DNA from: Astropecten irregularis
Lineage: Eukaryota; Echinodermata; Asteroidea; Paxillosida; Astropectinidae
Reading direction: 5' to 3'
DNA: 64,000 nucleotides
NCBI GenBank assembly: GCA_963971285.1
Contig: OZ020249.1
Coordinates: 434,001-498,000, forward strand
Of the stretch, positions 59,401 to 64,000 are shown in pieces. How positions within the stretch are numbered: the first letter of the stretch is position 1; each line of letters opens with the position of its first letter. A program made the position numbers and the translations under genes. The notes under the pieces were generated by a model. It was not told where the DNA came from. It searched no databases and was given only the letters and a program-made list of their open reading frames with translations.

Positions 59401-62400
59401 TCAAAACGTCAGGCCTCCTAACTCTGAGCAGCCTTTGAGAAAGATCCTGCAAGGATCGAAATGTCAGGCCCTACTAACTCTGAGCAGCCTTTGAGAAAGA
59501 TCCTGCAAGGATCGAAATGTCAGGCCCTCCTAACTCTGAGCAGCCTTTGAGAAAGATCCTGCTAGGATCAAAACATCAGGTTCTCCTAACTCTGAGCAGC
59601 CTTTGAGAAAGATCCTGCTAGGATCAAAACGTCAGGCCCTCCTAACTCTGAGCAGTCTTTGAGAAAGATCCTGTTAGGATCAAAACGTCAGGCCCTCCTA
59701 ACTCTGAGCAGCTTTTGAGAAAGATCCTGCTAGGATCGAAACATCAGGTCCTCCTAACTCTGAGCAGCTTTTGAGAAAGATCCTGCAAGGATCGAAATGT
59801 CAGGCCCTCCTAACTCTGAGCAGCCTTTGAGAAAGATCCTGCTAGTATCGAAACGTCAGGCCCTATTTACTCTGAGCAGCCTTTGAGAAAGATCCTGCTA
59901 GTATCGAAATGTCAGGCCCTCCTAACTCTGAGCAGCCTTTGAGAAAGATCCTGCTAGTATCCAAATGTCAGGCCCTCCTAACTCTGAGCAGCCTTTGAGA
60001 AAGATCCTGCTAGTATCGAAATGTCAGGCCCTCCTAACTCTGAGCAGCCTTTGAGAAAGATCCTGCTAGTATCCAAATGTCAGGCCCTCCTAACTCTGAG
60101 CAGCCTTTGAGAAAGATCCTGCTAGTATCCAAATGTCAGGCCCTCCTAACTCTGAGCAGCCTTTGAGAAAGATCCTGCAAGGATCGAAATGTCAGGTCCT
60201 CCTAACTCTGAGCAGCCTTTGAAAAAGATCCTGCTAGTATCGAAATGTCAGGTCCTCCTAACTCTGAGCAGCCTTTGAGAAAGATCCTGCTCGAATTGAA
60301 ATCGGATTGAATTAGGCTCTCGTAACTGCTTGGTCATTATTTTGATTTGTAGCAGTTTATTACAAGTTTATAAATTCAACACAACTTATTTTTTGGATTG
60401 TGTAGAATTGGCTTCATACACGAGTACCACATGATGATGTCTACTTCTTAGAAATCCCCTCAGCCCAAAAAATAAAATGTCAATTGTTCTTACGTAGACC
60501 TACTTTGTTTTGTCAAGGGAAACTACATGCACTTAATTTTCAAGATCTTCAGAAAGAACATTGACAACATTTTAACAGTCCTGATATTTTTTGGTTGACA
60601 GAGGGCTCAATGTGCATTAATATCTATCTATACCCTTAAACCTTTGAGAAAGATCCTGCTATGATCAAAATGTCAAGCCCTCCTAACTCTAAGCTAAAGC
60701 ATCCATTCTATATAATATTTCAGGTCATTGTTTTGGTTTAAAGGTAATATCATACTTTGGTTTTTATCACAGAAATACAGATTCATGGGCAAAAATATCA
60801 AGACAGAGTGAAAGTAATCTGTGAAAATTTCAGTCCCATACGGTGCCCACTTTTTGAGAAAACAGTGAAAAACGGCCACAGTATTAAATCTTAAGTCTTT
60901 TATCTTTAATTTTTTTATCTTTTAAAAGATGTTTTTTGTTGTTTTACTAATTTCTGGATAAATACACCATTTCAGGCGGAAAAATATTAAACGGTATGTT
61001 TCTACCACCACCATCTCCAAACCATTGTACGTAAATCTGTGAACATATGTGTTTTGGTTTCTTACCAAAGTATGATACTACCTTTAAAATGAGACAAGTA
61101 CTGATTGTATAAAGATTTGTAGAGAAAATAATCCATGTACGATTTGAAGCTTTTCATGGTGGAAGTAATGTCAGAAAGTAAGGTTTGCAGAGACATAATA
61201 TACAAACTATTTTCTATAGAAGTGTGATTCTGAAAAGAATCAGTAAAAAAGTTGAAATCCCCTCCCCCCCAAAAAAGAAGAAGAAATATTTCAAATGCAG
61301 CTCATTGTCATTTAAAGCCTTATTTTCTATATATAACGCTTTAATTTTGCCTCAACTTCAATATGGCATATAAGCTTGGGGTAAAAGTAATTTGACCAAT
61401 TTAAATAAACTATGAGTAACTAATCAGTCTGATTACCAGGCACGTGCTCTCCCCTTATTTGTAAATTACAACACACCTACTTTGCCTGATTTATTTATTA
61501 TTACGAACTTGGAGTCCTTATGTTCAAGAATAGCATGAATTTACTATCTCCATTTCTCTCAAGCCTCTTTACAAATAGTTCAGAAATACACCAGTATAAC
61601 ACGAGAAGTTCTAAAAAGCTGCATTTCTACAGGGCAAGGACATCTAAATTTGTATCAACAGTTAGGCATCAAGGTCCTATTTTATGGAACAAACTTTCTC
61701 CTGTCCCCCTTTTTAAATCAATTTATCACTTTAAAAGATATCTGAAAAAGCGTTTGATGGCACACTCTATTTAGTATAAAAATGATTACAGTATCCATTA
61801 CACTGACCTTAATGTCTACTTGTAACTCATCCTGACTAGTAAAATTGCATGTTGTGGTAAACTGTGGTAAATTGCAGATGGTTGTGGCAGGTCCTCCCTG
61901 CGCGCTCGATGATCACCATAATGCCTACTTCACCACCTACCACTTGGTTACTGTATACAAAACAACAATAAAGCCCTGTCTGCACTGGACTTTTGGGGGG
62001 CAAAGTTACTAAGACGCTGGGTACTAATTTTAAGTCCAATGCGGACGTCTCAGGAAGTCTTCCTCTCAGTTAATGTACTTTTCCCGACCCACGCAGGCAA
62101 TTATACCGTCCAACTTCTGCCCAGGAAGAATTCCCGAGACACTTTTCTCAAGATGAAAAGTCCAGTGCTGACAGTGTGGGTCGTGTACCCTCATGAGCCT
62201 AGTATTGACAGCTCGGTAATTCTTCCCTGCGTGCACTGTTAAGTTACCCCAGTTGAAAGTCCAAATTCGCACACCAGTAATATTTGCCCATTTTCTATTA
62301 ACCCATCGGCTCGGTGAAAACCTCGGAAAAAAAAGTCCAGTGCGGACAGGGCTTAATATTATTCGTTTTACCTGCTTGGTGTTTGATGAGCAGTTTCACG

Positions 62401-62540
62401 ACCTCGATGTGGTTGTAACGGGCGGCGTAGTGGAGCGCGCTCAGATTGTTCTCATCTAGTTTGTTGACGCGCCTTCGTTTGTTGGAACCTATTTGCTCCA
62501 ATAAGCGTCGCATCAGATCCACCTCTCCATCACGTGCAGC
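32232..62540 (-). CDS. TRPA1: TRPA1-like cation channel (23 exons, N-terminus missing)
   Basis: Exons run 62540-62372 down to 32414-32232 (each listed separately), totalling 3,507 nt: 1,168 codons and a stop, with every phase consistent. Order in the protein: 16 recognisable ankyrin repeats, a cytosolic linker with HKNW and KNHPLTIM, S1 in exon 15, S2 in exon 16, S3 in exon 17, S4 (QWQCGAVAVFLAWINL) in exon 18, S5 in exon 19, pore helix FKTFVMMIGEFEY and S6 ending MNLL in exon 20, the post-S6 GLAVDDIKEVQ helix and a C-terminal coiled coil. TRPA channels are plasma-membrane Ca2+-permeable sensors of irritants or temperature. The pore acidic residue equivalent to human Asp915 is Glu. The acceptor GCTGCACGT of the first exon seen shows that at least one earlier exon lies near or beyond the right edge. 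The modality of this channel cannot be read from sequence. Confidence 0.93.
32651..33000. mobile_element. Second MULE-like copy, opposite orientation, inside a tRNA-SINE
   Basis: Reverse-complement relative of 42005-42361 with TAGTCT...AGACTA ends. It splits a tRNA-like SINE: GGATTCGACC precedes it and GATTCGAACC follows, an approximate 9-bp duplication. Confidence 0.8.
33001..33066 (-). repeat. S1 tRNA-like SINE copy (split by the MULE-like element)
   Basis: GATTCGAACCAGTGACCTCC to CCAACTGATCCATCCAGCCC; its other half is at 32618-32650. Confidence 0.65.
33208..33545. repeat. Family-C MITE with nested foldback
   Basis: Contains GCAGAAAGTCC and ATGGAATCCGTTACTG blocks of family C, interrupted by the inverted repeat at 33355-33496. 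Confidence 0.6.
33355..33496. repeat. Foldback element with AGAACCGGTCTTCAAG arms
   Basis: GGGAGACTTTTAAGAACCGG at the left pairs with CCGGTTCTCAAAAGTCTCCC at the right, with a GC-rich centre. It lies inside a family-C MITE. Confidence 0.75.
33648..33833 (-). CDS. TRPA1: TRPA1 exon 22: C-terminal cytosolic domain
   Basis: Acceptor TTCTAG, donor GTACGTATG. VDLAMEVQEALPSFMWRRSI and RTMLARFYHWYSG. Confidence 0.87.
34905..34992 (-). repeat. tRNA-derived SINE head (family S1)
   Basis: On the minus strand: GCTGGATGGCTCAGTTGGTA (A box) and GGTTTGAATCCC (B box), with partial acceptor pairing. Copies also at 18186-18268, 32618-32650 plus 33001-33066 (split), and partial at 26145-26200 and 35398-35445. 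The shared flanks show it is a SINE, not a working tRNA gene. Confidence 0.7.
35110..35178 (-). CDS. TRPA1: TRPA1 exon 21: post-S6 TRP-like helix
   Basis: Acceptor GCCTTAG, donor GTCAGTGG; 23 codons. VGLAVDDIKEVQQQAKLQR is the conserved helix after S6. Confidence 0.92.
35774..35998 (-). CDS. TRPA1: TRPA1 exon 20: pore helix, filter and S6
   Basis: Acceptor CCAACAG, donor GTCAGTC; 75 codons. FKTFVMMIGEFEY is the pore helix and filter; the Glu of MMIGE sits at the human Asp915 position. S6 is FVIIMSIIIMNLL. Confidence 0.93.
36047..36300. repeat. Family A' (related MITE), GTACAGTACAGGATTGG start
   Basis: Related to family A in its GTTCGCAGATTTACATATAA and GATCAAAAC blocks but with different tips. 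Other copies: 30921-31150, 57553-57850, 58403-58664 and diverged 22914-23225. Confidence 0.6.
36636..36727 (-). CDS. TRPA1: TRPA1 exon 19: S5
   Basis: Acceptor GTTCAG, donor GTACC. VLKTFLQFAIVFFLFIIAFG and LAFYSLL; hallmark AFGLxFY of TRPA S5. Confidence 0.92.
36794..37102. repeat. Family-A MITE copy
   Basis: AAGGTAGTATCATACTTTGG to GAAGTTACCTTTAA. Confidence 0.73.
37343..37935. repeat. Inverted-repeat element with TTTTCGGAATA ends
   Basis: ACCATAATTTTCGGAATAGG at the left and TATTCCGAAAATTACTGTAG at the right, with subterminal TATTAGCCGC and TATAAGCCGC motifs on both sides. A DNA transposon of undetermined superfamily. Confidence 0.7.
38040..38148 (-). CDS. TRPA1: TRPA1 exon 18: S4 and S4-S5 linker
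   Basis: Acceptor TTTCAG, donor GTAATG. QWQCGAVAVFLAWINL and FPQFGIYIVMFT are strongly conserved in TRPA proteins. Confidence 0.92.
38179..38420. repeat. Family-A MITE copy, truncated
   Basis: TTAAAGGTACTATCATACTT start; the right end is replaced by a family-B piece. Confidence 0.68.
38420..38622. repeat. Family-B MITE fragment joined to family A
   Basis: GTCTTGCCCAATAAAACAAA to GCTGAGAAATTGGCCCC. It lacks its left end, where it abuts a truncated family-A copy. Confidence 0.6.
39578..39763 (-). CDS. TRPA1: TRPA1 exon 17: S3
   Basis: Acceptor CTGCAG, donor GTACGAAG. NLLEWAIYVLSVLFVLPL is S3; the S3-S4 loop follows. Confidence 0.88.
39827..40080. repeat. Family-D MITE with GGAGCC-type expansion
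   Basis: GAGCTG/GAGCCG hexamers repeat at 40009-40063 near the right end. Confidence 0.72.
40121..40480 (+). repeat. tRNA-derived SINE (family S3)
   Basis: GCCGTGGCCTAGTGGTCTGG (A box) and ATGGGTTCGAATCC (B box), followed by a long non-tRNA body. Confidence 0.6.
41103..41287 (-). CDS. TRPA1: TRPA1 exon 16: S1-S2 loop and S2
   Basis: Acceptor TTTTAG, donor GTATTTTCC. Extracellular loop with an N-x-S site (NES), then HWVIIVLSGINILKE. Confidence 0.88.
42005..42361. mobile_element. MULE-like element with perfect 9-bp TSD
   Basis: Ends TAGACTGAATATCACCC and (other end, reading inward) TAGTCTATGT; flanked by CATAACACC at 41996-42004 and 42362-42370. A 9-bp duplication is typical of Mutator-like elements. 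It is a non-coding 357-bp unit with CCAAT-type motifs. A second copy in the opposite orientation is at 32651-33000. Confidence 0.85.
42373..42580. repeat. Family-B MITE copy
   Basis: AAATTTCACGGCCCTGCTTA to TGCTAAGCAGGGCC; starts right after the MULE-like element. Confidence 0.6.
42663..42798 (-). CDS. TRPA1: TRPA1 exon 15: HPLV block and S1
   Basis: Acceptor TTTCAG, donor GTAAGAG. LLGHPLVTSLMQHKWDSYG then the S1 helix SSLLFYALFLVFLTG. Confidence 0.9.
43079..43398. repeat. Family-B MITE copy with a duplicated right end
   Basis: GGGGCCAATTTCATAGACCT at the left; the right part (TGATCAAGGAAGACTTTTCA) appears twice in tandem (43248 and 43330). Confidence 0.65.
43574..43707 (-). CDS. TRPA1: TRPA1 exon 14: variable linker to KNHPL
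   Basis: Acceptor TTTCAG, donor GTACAGTCC. A Ser/Glu-rich stretch ends in LRKNHPLTIM, the conserved block before S1. Confidence 0.85.
44025..44115 (-). repeat. S2 tRNA-like SINE copy
   Basis: Minus strand CAGCTAGCTCGGTGGCTTAG (A box) and GGGTTCGAATCCCACC (B box). Confidence 0.7.
45373..45527. repeat. Family-E copy
   Basis: GGGTTGATTTCACAAAGCCC to GAGTTTGGTGAAATCAACCCC. Confidence 0.75.
45897..46078. repeat. Family-C MITE copy (uninterrupted)
   Basis: GGGCCCAATTTCATGGAATC start; carries the empty site GCGCGTTAGCAG used to prove the 6363-6946 insertion. Confidence 0.7.
46085..46260. repeat. Second copy of the 12100-12330 repeat
   Basis: ACAATTGCGCCCCTACTTCC and AACTTCTGATGCAAATG match the first copy. 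Confidence 0.6.
46458..47544. mobile_element. Non-autonomous hAT transposon with perfect 8-bp TSD
   Basis: Terminal inverted repeats TAGGGCTGTGCATTC and TAGGGCTGTGCGTTC (reading inward) are flanked by GTATGGAG on both sides (46450-46457 and 47545-47552). An 8-bp duplication with this terminal style is the hAT superfamily signature. Subterminal GGGTACCCG-type motifs occur at both ends. There is no transposase ORF, so it is a deletion or MITE-like derivative. It lies in the TRPA1 intron between exons 14 and 13. Confidence 0.9.
47602..47733 (-). CDS. TRPA1: TRPA1 exon 13: pre-S1 linker
   Basis: Acceptor CTGACAG, donor GTATGG. VAELVFHKCVSENEFPAEHM then KYCITFDYELLDDMFSKWDD. This is the region that carries the electrophile-sensing cysteines in vertebrate and fly TRPA1; only one of the three aligns here. 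Confidence 0.85.
48004..48302. repeat. Family-D MITE copy with internal duplication
   Basis: The CTTTTCAAACCAGAGA block occurs twice (48076 and 48171). Confidence 0.65.
48412..48533 (-). CDS. TRPA1: TRPA1 exon 12: post-ankyrin segment
   Basis: Acceptor CCACAAG, donor GTAAGGATG. YVARAILNHKNWQHAMYSV and RKLIKRMP. Confidence 0.86.
48770..48889. repeat. Degenerate GACTCGA-rich repeat next to a TRPA1 splice donor
   Basis: Repeated GACTCGA and TCGAGTC motifs. The last motif overlaps the donor of exon 11. A similar patch is at 28050-28165. Confidence 0.6.
48890..49026 (-). CDS. TRPA1: TRPA1 exon 11: last ankyrin repeats
   Basis: Acceptor GAAATAG, donor GTAAGTCG. TPLHLASKNGHVEMVKLL and CLDLAIDKGHE. 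The donor abuts a degenerate GACTCGA-rich repeat. Confidence 0.88.
49208..49456. repeat. Family-B MITE copy
   Basis: AGTGCCCAATTCCATAGAGC to AGCTCTATGAAATTGG; flanks share CCAG. Confidence 0.65.
49810..49975. repeat. Strong foldback element (near-perfect hairpin)
   Basis: TTACGCTCCGCAGCACTCTA to GAGTGCGACAGAGCGTAA, with inner arms GCAGGGTGTTATGTC / GACATACACCCTGC around a loop of about 12 nt. The outer arms extend through CAACAAA and TTTGTTG. Confidence 0.75.
50040..50151 (-). CDS. TRPA1: TRPA1 exon 10: degenerate ankyrin repeat
   Basis: Acceptor TTGACAG, donor GTAGGATG. WTPLDCTAANGWVKCATALL and PVDPTDKTK. Confidence 0.85.
50150..50360 (+). repeat. S2 SINE, 5'-truncated copy
   Basis: GTCGTGGGTTCGAATCCCAC then AAGCACTGAGTATACAGTGC and AAGCCTAATTTGCATATT body, matching 50418-50605. 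Abuts the TRPA1 exon 10 acceptor. Confidence 0.65.
50418..50605 (+). repeat. S2 tRNA-like SINE, full head and body
   Basis: CAGCTAGCTCGGTGGCCTAG, TCGTGGATTCGAATCCCACC and the shared body ending AATTTGCATATTAA. Tandem with 50150-50360. Confidence 0.72.
50750..50939. repeat. Family-D MITE copy
   Basis: TGGCTCCGGCTCATGAATCC at the left; GAGCTTTGAGAAAGGTCCCT at the right. Confidence 0.65.
51042..51188 (-). CDS. TRPA1: TRPA1 exon 9: ankyrin repeat
   Basis: Acceptor TTGCAG, donor GTATGAAAC. TPLHLAASQGQAKCVLALI and AGADIEA. The upstream intron holds the 78-bp minisatellite. Confidence 0.9.
51235..51462. repeat. Family-D MITE copy
   Basis: CAGGGTCCTCTTTGGCTCCA to GAGGTCTGGAATAAGGCCC; adjacent to the TRPA1 exon at 51042-51188. 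Confidence 0.65.
51561..52602. repeat. 78-bp minisatellite, 14 units, in a TRPA1 intron
   Basis: Units begin AATGTGAAAGACCAACCATA at 51561, 51639, 51723, 51801, 51851, 51929, 52007, 52057, 52135, 52213, 52291, 52369, 52447 and 52525. Two units are cut to 50 bp, giving a repeated 78-78-50 block, and one is 84 bp. Because 78 is divisible by three, frames stay open on both strands; these are not genes. Between TRPA1 exons 9 and 8. Confidence 0.93.
52617..52746. repeat. Family-E copy abutting the 78-bp array
   Basis: GGGTTGATTTCACCGAACTC to GGGCTTTGTGAAAACAACC; begins immediately after the last 78-bp unit. Confidence 0.72.
52932..53020 (-). CDS. TRPA1: TRPA1 exon 8: ankyrin repeat
   Basis: Acceptor GTGACAG, donor GTAAGACAG in phase 2; only 89 nt. 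ILLDRGATLELKNEEEQTAL then HLAAQHGRV. Confidence 0.87.
53969..54082 (-). CDS. TRPA1: TRPA1 exon 7: ankyrin repeat
   Basis: Acceptor ATGCAG, donor GTATGG; 38 codons. VLLDHRKQKVKKLLM and TPLHIAAEKGYINIVK. Confidence 0.88.
54178..54401. repeat. Family-D MITE copy
   Basis: GCGGTTTACGAAACGGAAGC to CTGCCGTTTCATAAACACTT region, with the shared internal block. Confidence 0.65.
54670..54853 (-). CDS. TRPA1: TRPA1 exon 6: ankyrin repeats
   Basis: Acceptor GTTCCAG, donor GTATTTATG. TPLLIAASNGHSATIAVLL followed by the degenerate repeat SSVFWAAQENEVQALT. Confidence 0.88.
55164..55359 (-). CDS. TRPA1: TRPA1 exon 5: two ankyrin repeats
   Basis: Acceptor ATACAG, donor GTAATTGAC in phase 2. TPLHIAAGAGHLDIVKLLL and TPLHRASAQNRHQVVEYLL. 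Confidence 0.9.
55535..55840. repeat. Family-C MITE copy
   Basis: GGCCAAATTTCACGGAATCT to GGATTCCATGAAATTGGGCCC (ends trimmed). Lies between TRPA1 exons 5 and 4. Confidence 0.7.
55944..56037 (-). CDS. TRPA1: TRPA1 exon 4: ankyrin repeat
   Basis: Acceptor TTCTTAG, donor GTAAAAGAG in phase 1. Encodes TPIHVAVESGKQEIVQMCLE. Confidence 0.88.
56178..56370 (+). repeat. S2 tRNA-like SINE copy
   Basis: CAGCTAGCTCGGTGGCCTAG and CCTGGGTTCAAATCCCACCT, with a diverged body. Confidence 0.7.
56463..56645. repeat. Related foldback MITE copy
   Basis: AATAGCGCTCCGCACTAATG to GATCCGGAGTGCTATGCTATT; shares CAGACAAACATTG arms with 10335-10498. Confidence 0.72.
56915..57139. repeat. Family-B MITE copy
   Basis: GACCAATTTCATAGAGCTGC to GCTCTATGAAATTAGGCCC inverted ends. 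Confidence 0.7.
57257..57466 (-). CDS. TRPA1: TRPA1 exon 3: two ankyrin repeats
   Basis: Acceptor CTTACAG, donor GTAAGACTG; 70 codons in phase 0. TPLHMACTHGNLPIAKML and TPLLVACTEGHVDIVKLL are textbook ankyrin helices. Confidence 0.9.
57553..57850. repeat. Family A' copy
   Basis: GCAGTACAGGATTGGTAACA start, GATCTCGGGGTATTATATC centre. Confidence 0.6.
57905..58255. repeat. Family-A MITE copy
   Basis: TTTAGGTAATTTAATACTTT to CCAAAGTATGATAGATCC. Confidence 0.68.
58403..58664. repeat. Family A' copy
   Basis: TTAAAGGCATAATACAGGAC to GTTACTGTACCTTTAA. Confidence 0.62.
58822..59117 (-). CDS. TRPA1: TRPA1 exon 2: ankyrin repeats with an Asp-rich insert
   Basis: Acceptor TTTCAG, donor GTAATAAAC. 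Encodes TTPMHFAARCKHSSS, then an Asp/Asn/Glu-rich loop of about 25 residues (DNDNDEDDEDSDQD), then GQTPLHFAAMRGNEVAA. At 296 nt it is the longest exon. Confidence 0.88.
59140..60292. repeat. 56-bp minisatellite, about 20 units, in a TRPA1 intron
   Basis: Unit CCTTTGAGAAAGATCCTGCT then AGGATCAAAACGTCAGGCCC and TCCTAACTCTGAGCAG. Variation alternates between AAGGATC, TAGGATC and TAGTATC subtypes. A stray unit is at about 60644-60700 and an inverted one at 3147-3190. Confidence 0.92.
60644..60700. repeat. Detached unit of the 56-bp minisatellite
   Basis: CCTTTGAGAAAGATCCTGCT followed by ATGATCAAAATGTCAAGCCC, about 350 bp beyond the array. Confidence 0.8.
60738..61087. repeat. Family-A MITE copy
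   Basis: TTAAAGGTAATATCATACTT to AAGTATGATACTACCTTTAA; among the least diverged copies. Confidence 0.78.
61290..61774 (+). pseudogene. Decayed non-LTR retrotransposon (RT C-terminal end)
   Basis: The plus strand reads IYNALILPQLQYGI, then a stop and frameshift, then a tail with YNTRSSKKLHFYRARTSKF and VRHQGPILWNKLSP. This layout is the end of a reverse transcriptase ORF of the L2/CR1/Jockey type, followed by its C-terminal region. 5' truncated and frameshifted, in a TRPA1 intron, opposite strand to the gene. Confidence 0.75.
61972..62353. mobile_element. Harbinger-like MITE with TAA TSD
   Basis: Inverted ends AGCCCTGTCTGCACTGGACT and AGCCCTGTCCGCACTGGACT; TAA on both flanks (61969-61971, 62354-62356). 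It is 382 bp and ends 18 bp before the TRPA1 exon at 62372. Confidence 0.82.
62372..62540 (-). CDS. TRPA1: TRPA1 exon 1 of those seen: first ankyrin repeats
   Basis: Acceptor TTGTAG, donor GTAAAACG in phase 1. Encodes AARDGEVDLMRRLLEQIG, a basic NKRRR patch and ALHYAARYNHIEVVKLL. Its donor is only 18 bp from the end of a Harbinger-like element. Confidence 0.87.
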
Positions 62541-64000
62541 CTACAATCAGGAAATAATGGTGAAATAAAAAAATTGAAAATAAGTTCATTACTAAATTTA
62601 TTTTATACATCAAAAATGTTTACCAATCAGAGTTTGGTATCTTAAAGCTTGTTTTCAAACTGCAGAGCCAATCCCCGGGAAATGTATCCCCGGGAATTTC
62701 CCAGGGATTTTTTACCCCACCAACACCCAAGCAACCATTGACACAAGACCCATGGTAACTCCCGGGACACTATTTCACTAGAACTTTTCCCCTGGAAAAA
62801 GCTAAAACACCGGGGATTCTGGATTTATCCTACTCCCGAGCAGGGGTAAACATTCCCTGGGGAAAGGCGGGGACACTGCAGTAATGGCTGTTCATCGGAT
62901 GGAATGTCATCCTGTCAGATCCGTGTAACCAAAACATGGGTGTTGACACAGTGTATTACGGCCTTCTTTTTTGCAAAAAAATATATACAAACAGCAAGTT
63001 ACTGTCTAGTACTACAGAGAAAATGCCAACATGGTGGGTTTGGTAGGAAAAATATGTTTGTTTCAGGCATGAGATCCGTGATCCTGCTGATCCGGATCCC
63101 ATTTGAGCATATCCTGCATGGGACGTTGATCTGCAAGATCACTGGTCACTTGCCTGAAACAAATAGGCAAACAATTTGTACCGTATATATAAACTTTGCC
63201 TGAATGGGCTGGGATATGAATATTCATGAGATATATTTCAAATTTCTCCTCCAAATCATTCAATCTGGATTGTAGGAAAATTTGCTGGTAAGTGCTGTCA
63301 TTATTTATCTGATCAGGATAATCTAAATTAAAAATACTTGACATCTGCAGGTACATGTACTATGTACAATATTTATTTTATTTTCAATGAAAACATTCAG
63401 GGAAAATCTGATAACTTTTCTGAGGGTTGTTTCAAGTACCGGTAATTTCAAAATTGTGTATAAAGTGCTATATAATAATTACATGTATATACAATTTTTA
63501 CATTTTGAGGTAAGGCCAAGTAAAAAAAAATATATGTTTCTCGTCCCCACCCGCCTCATTTTTTGAGGCCGCTTTTTGTTTTTGATTTTTTTTTCCAAAA
63601 ATTAGATTTTGTTGTTGAAAACTTCGTTTTTAACATTGAAAAATCCCGAAAATCCCATCGTGAAAAGAATATTTTCAACGTCGTAGCTTTCCTCATAGAC
63701 TCTTTTGTATCGTACCATCTGATATTTATGCACATTTGTAAACGTCTATATTCAATTTCTGGCTCCAGCGTTCAGTATATCGTATGATCTGCAAAAATAA
63801 CATTATTAAAACATTGTAAATATGTTAATTTCTTGTGTGAATTACAATGTCTCCATTATTTTAATGTTTTGCGTGATTGGAAAAACACACAGGATTAACA
63901 AAAATCTCAGATGGCGGCCATTTTGAAAGATGAAAAATAAAAAATAAAAAGCCCCTCTTTTTCATTTTTTTGAAAAACCCGGACGAGAAACATTTTTTGT
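62541..64000. other. TRPA1 upstream intron or 5' region
   Basis: Contains a GGGGAAA-type inverted repeat near 62665-62875, a MITE at 63056-63170 and AT-rich DNA. The missing N-terminal exon(s) of TRPA1 were not recognised here. Confidence 0.55.
63056..63170. mobile_element. Related 5-bp-TSD-type MITE copy
   Basis: TTGTTTCAGGC at the left and GCCTGAAACAAAT at the right, with the same internal GATCCGGATCCCATTT block as 15954-16061. Confidence 0.65.

Noticed and set aside
59140-60292. Possible hammerhead ribozyme array or CRISPR-like array
   Set aside because: The unit has a GATCC hairpin and GAAACG, but the CUGAUGA box is absent (CCTTTGA instead). Repeats are contiguous with no unique spacers, so it is not CRISPR.
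63063-63356. Minus-strand ORF as an N-terminal TRPA1 exon
   Set aside because: Partly inside a MITE (63056-63170), has no ankyrin pattern, and no donor gives the phase 0 needed for the 62540 acceptor.

Overview
This is eukaryotic, animal-type DNA: small phase-consistent exons (45-296 nt) lie in long introns packed with short inverted-repeat transposons, tRNA-derived SINEs and minisatellites. The repeat style and the gene types suggest a marine invertebrate deuterostome, most likely an echinoderm. That species guess is inference; no diagnostic sequence fixes it. There are no prokaryotic operons, CRISPR arrays or rRNA genes. A 200-N assembly gap lies at 9580-9779.

Four multi-exon genes were reconstructed by hand from splice sites and reading-frame continuity. 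(1) 315-8439, minus strand: a pentameric ligand-gated ion channel (pLGIC) subunit that lacks both Cys-loop cysteines and any signal peptide. Its 3' exons run off the left edge. Its first exon occurs a second time across the gap (9816-9947). (2) 12899-21603, minus: an SLC7 (LAT/xCT-type) light-chain amino-acid transporter, 11 exons, with the conserved heavy-chain cysteine. An SLC7-like remnant lies just upstream. (3) 25701-27798, plus: a complete three-exon, 330-residue short-chain dehydrogenase closest to D-beta-hydroxybutyrate dehydrogenase (BDH1). (4) 32232-62540, minus: a TRPA1-like channel. Twenty-three exons join without a frame break (3,507 nt, 1,168 codons plus stop), giving 16 recognisable ankyrin repeats, six membrane segments, a pore and a C-terminal coiled coil. 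Only the N-terminal exon(s) are missing.

The genes are not obviously one pathway. Two are membrane channels, one is a nutrient transporter and one is a metabolic enzyme, so the grouping looks like ordinary neighbourhood.

The non-coding part is a dense museum of small DNA transposons. Several can be proven from the sequence alone: a hAT element with a perfect 8-bp target duplication (46458-47544), two inverted copies of a Mutator-like element (one with a perfect 9-bp duplication), a Harbinger-like element nested in a MITE whose empty site is visible in another copy, and a second Harbinger-like element. A foldback element is present in one copy of the duplicated channel exon region and absent from the other. 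Two introns of the TRPA1 gene carry minisatellites (78-bp and 56-bp units).
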